Source of the DNA: Luidia sarsii
Taxonomy: Eukaryota; Echinodermata; Asteroidea; Paxillosida; Luidiidae
DNA: 64,000 nucleotides
Assembly (NCBI GenBank): GCA_949987565.1
Contig: OX465103.1
Location: 12,729,145-12,793,144 of the forward strand
Direction: 5' to 3'
Positions 1-12,600 of this stretch are shown here, in pieces; within the stretch, counting starts at the first letter, position 1, and each line of letters starts with the position of its first letter. Under the pieces are notes generated by a model. It was given only the letters and a program-made list of their open reading frames with translations. It was not told the origin of the DNA and ran no database searches. Position numbers and translations under genes: made by a program.

Positions 1-1674
1 CTTCCGGGCAGATTGTGATGGCACTGGGTACACCATCTCTTTTTGTAGAAAGTGTGACATCGAGAGGAGGCAGTGAGTCAACGATTTGGGCACTATCGGT
101 ATGTGGTTTGCCCCGTTGCCCTGCAAGCAAGCAACCCCCAACAGAAAGAACTCCTGTTACAAGACAGAGTGCCTACTGCCCAAAACATTGAATTACTGGC
201 TCTTCTCAAGAGCACACTCAAATAAGAGATTATGTCCACCGTGCCACTGGAACCCACCACAAATCCAAGAAGTATGGTACGTGCAATTTAAAAACAAACA
301 AACATGAATCACCCAGTCAAAGGCAGTAGCCAAGGAAGTGAAGAAAAAAAAAGTTCACTGGATAGACCCGACGACTCTGAACACTGGTCGAGTCTCCAGG
401 AGAGATCAAGCAAGGAGCCTCCGCAGAATTCTATCAGACACTGAAGGAACATGGGAGATTGCCAACAAGCACAAGGCCGGATCCTGACTATAGGCTGAGG
501 TTACGGCTGTGCCTAAGGCTCAGGCACAGCTCAGGGTACACACACACATATTACCCTTGGTTGGAACAGTCCTAGCCACAGCTTTAACGCAAGCTTGGAT
601 GAGTAGAGTTGGGAGACAACAACAGTAGACTCTTCTGGCTGTGTCTCTGAGCCCTTTACCAAACCATGGATCAGCCTCATGCTCAGGCTTCATCTCCATC
701 GGACAAAACCTGAGAATACAGGTTGTGATTTATTGCCAAATTTGAAGGTTTGTTGGCTTGACAAGCAGATAGTATTCACCAAGAAACTGGGGCTAAACGC
801 ATGGTTTTTTTTTCATGCCTGTGACATTAAAACGAGTAAGAGAAATGTGACCTTCATTTTGTAAACAACCTATTTGCACACTGCAGCTACAGGTACATGT
901 ACATGTACGTACACATCTTGTGCAGTTAGGCAAAGATTTGGGGCAGTTTTGACCACAAGTGCAATCCATTTGCAGAGAAACTTCAGTGAAGCGCTTACAC
1001 TGGGACATCATCATGATCACAGCCACACCAATCCAAGATATTTAAGGCTACTTTTCTTGCCTTAAAAAAAAAAAGGAAAGGAAGGAGACGGGGGTAGGAA
1101 TTGACTAAGCACGTCGGCACGTCACTGTTACATTATATATTCATTGACACTGCTAGTTGCGGTTAGTATTTGATGGCAGGAAGATGTTAGTCCACAGCAA
1201 TTTGCACAGGGTTAGTTCACACAGCCAGCATTAAGCTACCTTCTCATGTCCTCTGATCGCACTTCCTTAGAGTCGCTGTTACCAGGGGCAACAAACAATG
1301 GAACACAGAAGCATAAACCAAAACAAAAATGAGAAATACAACAGAGCACAATTAGCGGCTAGCGTTGCGTGGTTGAGCGGAAGGCCGTCTCCAATACCCT
1401 TGGCATCCTGTGCCAGCAGATATTAACACGGCACTCTTTGCTGAAGCAAGCCTGACACCAATCAGTCCAAGGGCCAAGCCCCCGACTCCTTGATGCTGCT
1501 TGGCAGAGACGGTGGCAACAGCAGTGGGGTGTAGTGGGTGCTGGCCCCGGCAGTTAGTGAAGTTTGTTCTGGCTTATGTGGCGTTATGCGTACAGTCTAG
1601 GTGCATAGTCTGGGTCCACCCAGAACTATCATGCCTACTACTAACAAATAATGCTTTGCATGGTGGGTGAATCA

Positions 1675-1837
1675 ATATAGGAAGGTTTGCGGTGACACCA
1701 TGTATAAGGTCTCTTAACGGAGATGACGGCCAGAGCATACTGGTCGAAACGTTGAGTTACCACTCAGGTTCTTTTCAGAACCACACCTCTTCCTTTAGGA
1801 GACCTTATACATGGTGTCACTGCAAATCTTCCTATAT
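1675..1837. mobile_element. MITE-like element with 39-bp terminal inverted repeats
   Basis: The left arm at 1675-1713 (starting ATATAGGAAGGTTTGCGGTG) is the near-perfect reverse complement of the right arm at 1799-1837. The 85-bp interior has no coding potential and contains the GTCGAAACGTTGAGTTACC motif that recurs elsewhere in the window. This is non-autonomous, and the same family is at 44526-44680. Solo or partial copies are near 11550-11710, 15090-15160, 19860-19990, 21055-21200 and 23790-23940. Confidence 0.75.
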
Positions 1838-2284
1838 TACTACTAACAAGCTATTATAAGGATTAACAGCGTTTTAAGGAATCATTTTGCCATGGACTCC
1901 TTTTTCTTTCATTCTTTTATTTGGCATCCTAGTAATTTAAATCCCATCACATGACCCGCATAGCCCCAAAAGCACATTGTTAATCCGGTGGCAGCACTAT
2001 AGAGAACCACTCAATAGTGATTCAGTTCAAAGCTGCAGTCACTTTATTTTCTCTGGTCATTTTTTTCTCTCATAAAAAAAATAAATATTGTAAACCTACA
2101 TTCCCTATTATGTACATACATGTAATGTTATCTTTTCATGATATCTGACATGAAGAATGAAGGAAATCAAATGAAATGACTACCGGAAATGCAAGGATAT
2201 AATGTATACACCACAATAGTGGTGTGGTGCTGAGCTTGTGTCTACCTAGTGATGTGGCATAAAGGTCAGTGTGCAGTGGTGACA

Positions 2285-2730
2285 GCTACATGAAAGCCAT
2301 GTGAAAGCCATGGAACAACTATTTGACAAGCCATGTAACAGACATGTGGCAGCCATGTGACAACTAAGCAGCAGCCATGTGACAGCTGTGTGACAACTAA
2401 GCAGCAGCCATGTGACAGCCATGTGACAACTAAGCAGCAGCCATGTGGCAGCTGTGTGACAACTAAGCAGCAGCCATGTGACAGCCATGTGACAACTAAG
2501 CAGTAGCCACGTGATAGCTATGTGACAACTACATGTAAGCAGCAGCCGTGTGACAGCCATGTGACAACTAAGCAGCAGCTATGTGACAGCTGTGTGACAA
2601 CTAAGCAGCAGCCATGTGACAGCTATGTGACAACTAAGCAGCAGCCATGTGACAGCTATGTGACAACTAAGCAGCAGCCATGTGACAGCTGTGTGACAAC
2701 TAAGCAGCAGCCATGTGACAGACATGTGAC
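2285..2730. repeat. 33-bp minisatellite
   Basis: Imperfect tandem copies of a unit built on GCAGCAGCCATGTGACAGC followed by TATGTGACAACTAA, about 13 copies. The period is a multiple of three, so both strands stay open for 80-104 codons. I regard those reading frames as repeat artefacts. Confidence 0.9.
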
Positions 2731-2905
2731 AGCCAGCTACAATGCTAGAGCTGCAACACACAAGCAAATCTTTAAAGGTGTCAACAACTGATGGCTCCCT
2801 AGCCCAGAGCAGTCCAGCCATCAAACCTTGAAACGAACCCCCAACCCCTGGACCACTTTGGAAGGATTCGTTCCAAGGAGGGAACTTGCACCTGCATATG
2901 ATTAC

Positions 2906-2997
2906 CTTCTTATGTTCCCATCACTGATGTTTTTACCAGCCAGAAGGTGGTTGAAGACGACATTCATCTTTTCTTTGAACTGTGTCTGCACCACATT
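2906..2997 (-). CDS. Dynein exon 34 (after AAA3)
   Basis: 92 nt, codons 1994-2023 plus two bases. It encodes [15 protein letters not shown] followed by [15 protein letters not shown]. The acceptor is CTGTCAG and the donor AG|GTAATC. This is the last exon visible in the window, and the short helical segment precedes AAA4 in the family. Confidence 0.82.
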
Positions 2998-3589
2998 CTG
3001 ACAGGAAAGAAAACAGCACAGGAAATTGATGCCAACACAATATACATCGTGATCTATAAATCTATATTAATTTCTTTTAAATGCCATGAACAATAATGAA
3101 AAGTTTGGGGATCATAAAATGAATCAACAAAAGATTTTACAATTACTACAGACATCCGTGTCGCCGACACGTTTAGCAGATAGCAAGTAATGTATGACGT
3201 CATAATTGATAACGCATCTGTTCCACCGGCCATATTTGCTTGCAAAACTTCTCTCAACTTGGGCAAGCGACAGCCCCGACTCACTTTCACGATCTTGAAG
3301 AAGGTCTCTCGGTCGTCATCGTCCACCAGCCGGTCGTAGAAGACCCGGTAGACCTCGTGGACCCAGAGACGGATCAGCTTGCCCCCGGCCGCCTTGGGCT
3401 CGGCCAGGGCGCCCGGCTGGACCAGGAGCAGGCCCTGGACCACGCGGGCAAAGTCCCGCAGGTTGAAGACGTAGTGGGACTTGGAGGGGGTGGGCAGGAA
3501 GCTGGAGATGGCCTGCGTGTAGACGTCGGTGGTGGCACAGACCATGATCTGTACGAGACAGAGGAGAGGGAGAGAGAGGGGGAGAGAGG

Positions 3590-3635
<46 letters not shown>

Positions 3636-6600
3636 TAGATAGAGAGAGAGAGAGAGATAAAGAATGAGTGAGAAAGACACACAGAGACAGAGAGAGACAC
3701 ACAGCGACAGAGAGTGAGAGAGAAAGGGGGAGAGAAAACAGGTAAGAGAAAGAGAGAGAAAGAGAAAGAGAGAAAGAAAAGAGAGAAAGAGAGAGAGAGC
3801 AAGATAAAGAGAATAGAGAGAGTAGCAGAGAAAGACAGTGTTTAACACTGGGTATTGCATTCAATCACAAATGGTATGATACAACCCTTTAGCTAATCTG
3901 CATGCTCTGCATGCCATATCCCCAAATATTTATTTATTTATTTATTTTTTATTTTTTATTTTGTGGGGAGGGGTGATTTCAACTGAAGGGGGAGGGAATT
4001 CTGTACCCTGGAGAACCGCTTCAGGGTGGTCTCAAAGCCGCGGTCAAAGTGCCAGTCCATGATGGGGCTGAAGATGTTGCCCATGGTCTGCTCGTCAAAC
4101 GAGTCCAGCGTGATGACGTTGAAGTGCCGCAGGAACCTGGGGGTGATGCTGTTGCGGCCGCCGCCCGGCGGCCCCATGGCGGCCACCGTCATCAGGTCCA
4201 CCAGGCGCAGGACGCTGGTGTCTTTCCTGAGGGCGAGGAACCAAGACAAACAAAAAATCAATCTCATCGACCCCAATTCAAACATTTCCACAATATTGTG
4301 TTTTCGTTTCAGTAATTCACTCACAGTGACTCACTGGACCAATCCTGTGCTTCACGGCCACTCAAAGCAAAGCAACAAAATGCATAATTTCTTTTCTCAC
4401 AGTTACTGGGAAGGTAATCATCTTATTAATTCAGTTGTCAGTTCGAGGCTCACTTTTTTTTCCTTTTTTTTTTTAGCAATAGGAAAAAAACCTACAGCCC
4501 TGCACCCCATCGTAAAGGTACCTGCAATAGGTGATCTAGTCTGTAAGAATCATGCATTGTAAGACTCATGATAGACTGTTCAGAGAAACACTCGGTCACG
4601 AATGGGGTGGTCTGCGCTTTTTTATGCAGCTCTATTACCCCTGAAAGCATCGTACATTGCAAGACTCATAACAGACAATGTTCGCTTGGTCAAGGATGGG
4701 GCTGATTTTTTTTTTTGTAGGCTCACTTGTCAAACCAGTATCCGTGGTCAATCCACTGGCGCAGAAGCTCCACTGGGGGCTGGGCGCCGTACTTCTCCTT
4801 GGCGGGCATGTTCAGATCGTCCACAAACACGATGAGCTTCTTGCCGATGGCCGGCCCGTAGACTCCCTTCCTCCGCCTGTAGTAGGATATTTTATATCCC
4901 CGAGTTTATTTCATAGCCTTTTTTATGTAAGCTTCACATTTGCTTCAATGAACCAATGAACAAACGAATGAACAAACAAATGAACAACCGAACAAACTAT
5001 AGTGGATTTCATTCATCAAAAATCAATTAAGTTTTCATCTAATAAAAGATTGATCAATATTTGTTTTCCTGAAACAGCCACATAATTAGTCTATTGTCTT
5101 CTAAATGATTACTCAATTTATTAAAGACTTTCCTCCACTGCACTTCTCTTGTTTTTTCAAATCTCTGTACAACCATGCCCTTTGAAATTTATTATTTTGT
5201 GTAACGGTACTTCTAGACCCAGGCAGCTTACATGTACATGTATCCAATTTGTTTTCATTTTGTTTCACCAGGAAAGCTCACTGGTACATTTTAAATCCAA
5301 GAATGCTAAGCTCTGCCCCTGTTTTTATTGTGTTATTGTTCACTCAACCACTGGCCAAATGATTGTCTGATTGTGAGAATGTATTTTTCTTGTGGATTTG
5401 GGAGTAAGGAGTGAAGAGGTGACACCCACTGACCTATCCAGCTTGGACATGATGATGTCCTGCGTCTGACTGGCAGTGGTCTGGGCCGAGAAGTTGATAT
5501 TGTTGGGGATGTAGTGACCCTTGGCCAGCTCCAGCAGGAAGGCGTTGGTGATGGCCGACTTGCCCGTGCCCGTCGGCCCCACAAACAGCAGAGGGCGCTC
5601 TCTGGACACAAACTTGCGCAGGAAGTACAGCTGGCGCTCCGTCCCCGGCGTGCGAATGATCAACTCGTTGATCTGAAGGACACAAGGGAAGGGGAGGGGT
5701 AGGGGATGGAGGATGGGAGGTTCATGTAATAGAAATGTAATGTTCTGCTTCCAGGGCAGAGTGATGGCTGTGACCCCCTACTTAAAATATTTGATTGCAT
5801 TTGGAATTGCAAAGAAGACGTCCTGACTGAACCTGGACTTGAACCGGAGACCTCTGGTTTTTCGTACCAGCGCTGTTACCATCTGAGCTATCCAGCCATT
5901 CGATGGTGGCCTTCCCAAATAGTCAACTAGTCTTTGCTGGGGTAGATTTTTGATCGGTAATTATTCAATTCTTTGTGTCCCAGGCAATCCTTTTTACTTC
6001 CATGTGAATGCTACTTTGGCGATATTTTGGTTCAGTTTTTTGGTTCGGGGAGAACAAGAGAGGATGGCACAGAACCGGCCTGGTTGGGGGAAAAAACCTC
6101 TTGGCAGCCTACGCCGCAGGAGGGATGATAGCCGCAGGTAGGCAGGCAACTACATGACTTGCGATTTAATGAAGGTGTTATTAGATTCATGGCAGATGTT
6201 GTGGTCACCCCATGTGTCATGCAATTAACCTCTCCACCATGCATAATCTCCAGCACTAAGTCTAAAACTGCCGATCGTATGGATGAAATGATGAGCCAGC
6301 AGCTTTAGTTCAGGAGACAGACCACCACAGCATCCAGAGCCCAGGGAGAAGATGTGTAGGTGACACCATGTATCAGGAAGCATATTCACAGAGCCGCTTG
6401 AGCACGAAAGGCCTTCCCTGATTGACTCACCAGCTGAAATGCTACTTGCATTTGATGCTGAGCATGCAATATTCAAATACATGCAAAACCATTGTGTGAA
6501 ACTTGGTTGGGTAATCTGGTTTCTAACCAGGGAAAACTTTTTATCATACTCAACTTGAATTGATGTACTACCCCTCAAAAGCAGAATTTCACATTGCTTT

Positions 6601-9600
6601 GACAAATTTGTGGCTTGATTATCAGAGTGTAATCGAAGAACAACTAAAAGACACCCTGACAGAATCACCAACGGAATCCCCGACTGAAACGCAGATGGAA
6701 TCCCCTAAAGAATCCCATACAGAATCTTAGACAGAAATAGCGACGGAATCCCTGACAGAATCCCTGGCGGAAACCCTGATAGAATCGCTGACAGCATCCC
6801 TGACAAAATCCCCGACGGAATCCCTCACGGAATCCCTGATGGAATACCTCACGGAATCCCTCACGGAATCCCTCACGGAATCCTTCACGGAATCCCTCAC
6901 GGAATACCTGCCAGAATTTTAGGAATAGCTGGACCGTTCTCAAACGCCTCTAAGAGAGGTACTGCTATTAAAACCTTAGGCCATCTACATTTTTGAATAA
7001 GACCCTGACAATTAATGTACAAATTTGTCATAGCAATGTGAAAACTCATTTTTAATGGGTACCACATTGATAACATTTTTTTGAAAATGCTGAAAATGCA
7101 TGGTGCTACCAGTTTGTCTTATTCCATATACCATACCTTTCCCCAAATCTTGATTCAAACCTTACTTCAGCCTAAATAGATGTACAATCCCGTGTTAGAA
7201 TCACCGCCACCAAATAAAGTAAAAACATTTCCACTTTAGATAAAAGAACTCAAAGCAATTTCATGCATCACGTGACCCAAATCTACAAAATTAGGTTTTT
7301 TTTATCCATAATTATTTGAATTATCATTGCATGCATACGCTAAGTTATAATATTGTGCCTGAAAAGCATAGCCCAATGGGTCTATGAGGTAAAATTCATT
7401 TCAAATTCACTATTTTCTGAACTGGGGGATACCGATTTTTCCCTCTTTTTAAAATCAAATACTCAGCTTTCATCGAGATATTCTGGTCCCAGTTTGCTTG
7501 TGCAGACTAGCCAGCAATTGAGGCCAACGCATTTTGTCAGATTGAGTCACAGTGACAGCAAGGAGAATCCATCCACTAAACTACCACCTCGTCTGAAAAA
7601 TGACGCAATAAAGCCATCTCGGTGACGATGAGAAAGAGAGAGACTTCTGTTGTGACAAAGAGAGAGGGCGTGAAGACAGGGAGAGAGAGCCTCCCCAAAA
7701 AGGACTACAGTTGGTTCACTCTGGAGTTTGGATTCCGTCGTAGGATTCTGCGTTTCTCTTTTAAGGAGCCCTCTTAGAGGCGGCACTTCCTTACCATAAC
7801 CTTGCGGTCGTTATCGTCCTGGTGGGTAGGCAACGTTTGGGGTCGAGGTTGTTGTAGTTGGTGGTGGTAGTGGTGGTGGAGGAGGAGGCGGAGAAGGATG
7901 GTAAACAAATCAAAGAGATCCCAGACAGAAGCATGCAGCAGGCAAACAAATCCAGCAGTTCATGATTAGTACAAGTGTCAAAAGAATTATTGGTCTCTTG
8001 CTTCAGAGTATTCAAAGGGAAATCTGAGAAGATTCTACTGCATTAAAAAAAGGGGCTGCATCACACACACACACACACACCCACACACACACACACAGAG
8101 GCAAACAGACTTAAGACACTTTTTTTTGTTTACTTAGTGTGCTCAGAGGGGAATCCATGGTGTACTTCAGGCAGATTCTGAATGGGGATGACAGGCCCTC
8201 TGTCTGACTCTGATGATGGCATAATATATTTCCAATCCGCAGGACCACTAGCTAGTCCATTTGCAGTTGACATTCTCTTTGTTTGCACCTGTCTGTGAAT
8301 TCGCATTTGATTTTCAGAGTGGTCAAGTCTAAAGCCTGATACCTCCACACACAACACACATACACACGAGTCTCGTTGCTAGCCGGTGATCTTACAGTCT
8401 GAACTATTCAGCTCTTAACAAAACACACTATCCAGCTATCCAGATGGCAGCCTTCCCAAAATAGGCAACTATCTTTGCTGGGGTGGAGTGGGGGGGGGGC
8501 ACAATCAGAACCATTTAACCATGAACTGACATATTATACATGTATCTTGAGGGAATCATGCTACACCCCCATCCCATTTCCATTCAGATGCAAACAACAA
8601 ATTGGTTGGCTGCAGCAGGAATCACATATAAAGCTCACACAGCCTTTTCAACTTCAATCAAACTTTGACTGGACTAGACTTGAACCCGAGACCTCTGATT
8701 TTGCGTGGCAGCACTCTCATCATCTGAGCTATCCAGCCCTCAGATGGTGACCTTAACAAAGTCAACAAGCCTTTGCCAGTGTGGAGGTGTCAGCCAGAAG
8801 TAGTAAACCATTAACTGCCGTATATCTACAGGGATCACGGCCCTGTTTTCATTCAAATGCTGACACAAAATTGCTGAAAACCTGGCTACAGTGGTAAAGG
8901 GAATCACACAAAGTGGATGCAACTTTTTTCAACTTGCATCAAACAAATGAACTCTTTGCCGCATAATTCCAAACTGTCATTAATGCAACCCATGACTGGC
9001 TTGTGCTACCCAGAGAAAAAACTCCACACAGTCGTGCACGCACACTCACACCAAACCAGGAAATGCAAACGGAGAAACCAAAATGTTTTGGTGGGGGTTT
9101 TTTTTGGGGGGGGGAAGGGGGAGGGGGCTTTTTAGGCACACCTTTTGGGGGAAACAAAAGACCAAGTGCAAACGTTTGGGGTTAAAAAACAATTACCTTG
9201 CAGAGCTGTTAGTGAAGGTGCAGGGAAATTTGTTTGTGGGCAGGATCGGCAGCGTGCAGTGGCAGGGGCGTGCCATTGAGGAGCGATGGCACAGTGCAGA
9301 AAACGTGCAAAAATCAAAAGTGAGGCAGTGCAATAGATACAAACAATCATCTACATATCAATTAAGAAATCGCCAATAAAAAAAATCCCACTCAGCTCAG
9401 CCTAGTTGAGAGTGTGGTTGGTGGTGTTTATCTGACTGAGAAGGGGTGGGGGGTTTGTTGGTGCTGTGTGAGGGCTCTATGTGCAATGTGGAATGGGGGG
9501 TCAGTGTGGCTAAGCCAAATGTGCTTATGTAAATGCAGTGCAATTTGAGCTTGGAATGAATCAAGCAAATGGGTCTTTTGGTTTAGGTTTTGGTTAGGTT

Positions 9601-12600
9601 TGCGACGGTGATATGGCCTAAATGAAATCACCACTTTCATTTTTCAATTGAAACGAAATCCTAGTGCGAACTTTCCTGGTCCAGCTTGGCTCTCTGATTT
9701 TCTGAGATTCGCATTTCAATATCTAAGGTCAGCAAGCTGTTGGCAACGTTTTTGTAAAAACTTCGTTCTCTTATTGGATTTTGTTCTTGCTCAGAGAGAA
9801 GTTGACTGAAGCACTGATGGTAGTCATTGCAGTTGATGGAAGAATCTTTCTCTGCAAGCTCTGACCCACTGCCTTGAGATTTTTGACTCGCAGCGTTTGG
9901 GGGAATAGGCAGCAGTTTATTTACTTTTTTTCCCTGTAGTGGAATGACAAAGAGGCAGAATGCTTCTGGCCTCAAATCAAGGACTCTAGTAGGGAGTATT
10001 TGGGGAAATTGAGGGTTCGGCTGTTGCTTTGCTCAAGAGGGCACGCACGGGGGGAAAAAAAGGAAAGAAAAATCTACTTAGGGTTAGCACACACATTGTC
10101 CACAGCAAAAGCCATGCTGAAATCAACTTGGTCAGCTTGTTAGGATACTGGTCAAAATAATCTTATTAAAGCAATGAAAATAATTGGAAACGGAAATTTC
10201 AGGAAGGGGTTTGGGTCAGTGGATTTGAGGGGGAAATCAGGTTTCTCTATTAAGTTACATCAAAATATGGCAATGATTATTTTCCTGATTTTTGTTGTGA
10301 CAAAAACTTAATCCTTTTTTTTTAATCATGCAAGTTTTTGTCATTCTTCAAGCACTGGAGTGAGTGGAGCAACGCTGAACAAACAACACCAATTAAACGT
10401 GTGTGATCCTGAAAAAGAGGAGAGTTTACCCCAATGTTTTGAAAAGTTAACTCGAGATGTGAAGATTTTTTCTGTACCAGCCATTGATTTCATTAAACTC
10501 ATCGTAACTCACGACCGATCGCAAAGGCAAAGACCAATGCACAGAAACCATATGAACTATCACAAATAATGATGGGTTATCATTTGTAGATTGAGTTACA
10601 ATGCATCGTTGGTGTTTGTGACATCCAGCCAATGGCTGTGGTCTAACCATCTGATTACATATCAATGGATATTGATATTGATACTTCAAAGAAGTGTCGG
10701 CAGTCGGCCGTCTACCTTTGCCTTGGCTCCGATGTCGGTGGCCACCACCAGGCTCTCCCAGCGATGCCAGGAGCCGTAGACCTTGCGCAGGTAGACGTAG
10801 TCGTAGACCGAGCCCCGCTTGGGGATGAGGAGGCTGCGGGCAAAGCGCAGGTCCTTGGGCCTGGGGTGCTTGCCGGCGCTGTCCATGTCGCACAGCTGCT
10901 TGAAGAACTCGCTGAAGCTGCCGGCCGAGGAGAGATCGAACAGATTCAGGTCTCGAGGCCTTGCCAGACCATCTGGCATCTACCGTAATTTTCGTATAAG
11001 CTACAGCGCTCCAATATTTTCAAGAAAGAATTTACCGCCTGGAGTATAAGCAGCCCCATTGTAATATTTTTTCATCAATGTGGTTTTCATTATTATACTG
11101 CGAATGCGGTCGGGTGCCGAAAATTTCATCAAAACAAGATTTAGTCTACATGTGTATTTCATTTCAAAGTCTCTAACTAAATTTCTATGGTCAAATTTTT
11201 TTTAGAAATCAATTTAATTAAAAAATAAGTAATTTTCTTCAGGAATTTTCACTTATTTAATTTTTTGAGAGCATAATAATGTATGTATAATTGTTTGTTC
11301 AGAGGTGAAACAAATATTTAAAAAAATCCTAAAATCTCTGAAGTGTTAAATTCAACTTAACGGTATGCAATCATGAGATTGTTTCATTGGTGGAAAAACC
11401 CAAGATGATTCACTTGTTTTTAAGCATCATGTAATGTTTATCTTAACTGTCTAGCGAGGTCCTGCTAGGATCAAACTCTGTCAGACCGAGGCTGATACCT
11501 CACTTGCAGTAGACACGGTAGAGCAAAATCCTTGTTGCTTTAACACAAAGTCGAGATGAAGTGTAGGTCTGAAAAGAGCTTGTACTAACTGTACGATTTG
11601 GTCTCCTGACAACGGGCAGAGTATACCGTACACTGCCCGAAACATCAAGTTAACGGCTCTTTTCAGAGCCACATAGTTGACTTGCATAGTGTCACCACAA
11701 ACTTTCCACTTTGTACTTCCACCATCATGCAAACCTTCACATCTTGCCTCGATGCCCTCAGCTGCATCGGGCAGATCTCTTGAGATCCCCTTGTAATAAA
11801 CACATCTTGCCGTCGGCACACTTACCTTTCGCGGGAGGAATGGTCTACGGTGGCCCCTACAGACCACACCAGGGAGAAGAGGAAGTGGCAGACGAGCATG
11901 TTGGTCCTCTCCTCCTGCACCTTCTGCTCTGACATGGACTGGGGCCTGGCCTCTGCCTCCTCCCCCATCTCCCCCTCCAGGTCCACCTCCTCCTCGCTGT
12001 CAGAATCATCGCTGCCAATGATCAAACCAACCCAAGCGTTATCAAGCAAAGACTGGGATGGTGTTTTAGGTCGTTGACAGTGTAAATGTAGGTGCTCATA
12101 TAGCTACAGTACTGTACCTGTAGCCCTTCTTTTTCAACAAATTTTTTTTTTTTATTTTGATCATCGTACAAAATGAAAATTTAAAAAATCTACCGCAGCT
12201 AGTACGACAATCAAAATGTTAACATTTTTTTTAAAGGAGTAAAATGGCTAAACACAGCTGGTGCTCATAGATATTAATGTTTTTTTGTCAGTCATTTCCT
12301 TAAGGTAAATTTTTGACAAAATTGGAAAGAAAACTTTGACTGGACCAGGACTTGAACCCATGACCACTAGTTTGGTGCACCCGAAAAAGTACAAAAAGGT
12401 ACACTTTGCTTGCCTCTGGTATGCAAAAAACAGAGGTCTCTGGTATGCAAAACAGAGGTCTCTGGTTCACTTCCCGGTTTAGTCAGGGTTTTCTTTGCCA
12501 TTTTTTTTTCATTTTTTTAAAGGTTTCCAGTCAGTTTTTCCTTTGTTTGTTTGACAGTCACATTGTCTAAGCTCTTCGATTATTATTATTATATTTTTTT

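Larger units (their letters stand above)
1..2905. other. Intron or 3' continuation of the dynein gene, no exon recognised
   Basis: The next dynein exon after 2906 should continue the AAA3-AAA4 region, but I find no GC-rich splice-bounded open stretch here, so the gene probably continues outside the window. The stretch holds a fragment of the dispersed fold-back family at about 150-235, a possible decayed coding remnant at 320-487, a MITE at 1675-1837 and a 33-bp minisatellite at 2285-2730. The remainder is AT-rich and unremarkable. Confidence 0.6.

Noticed and set aside
3316..3864. Minus-strand Ser-Leu-rich proteins over the GA tract
   Set aside because: All three frames of a (CT)n tract are open. 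Only the part inside exon 33 shows dynein similarity.
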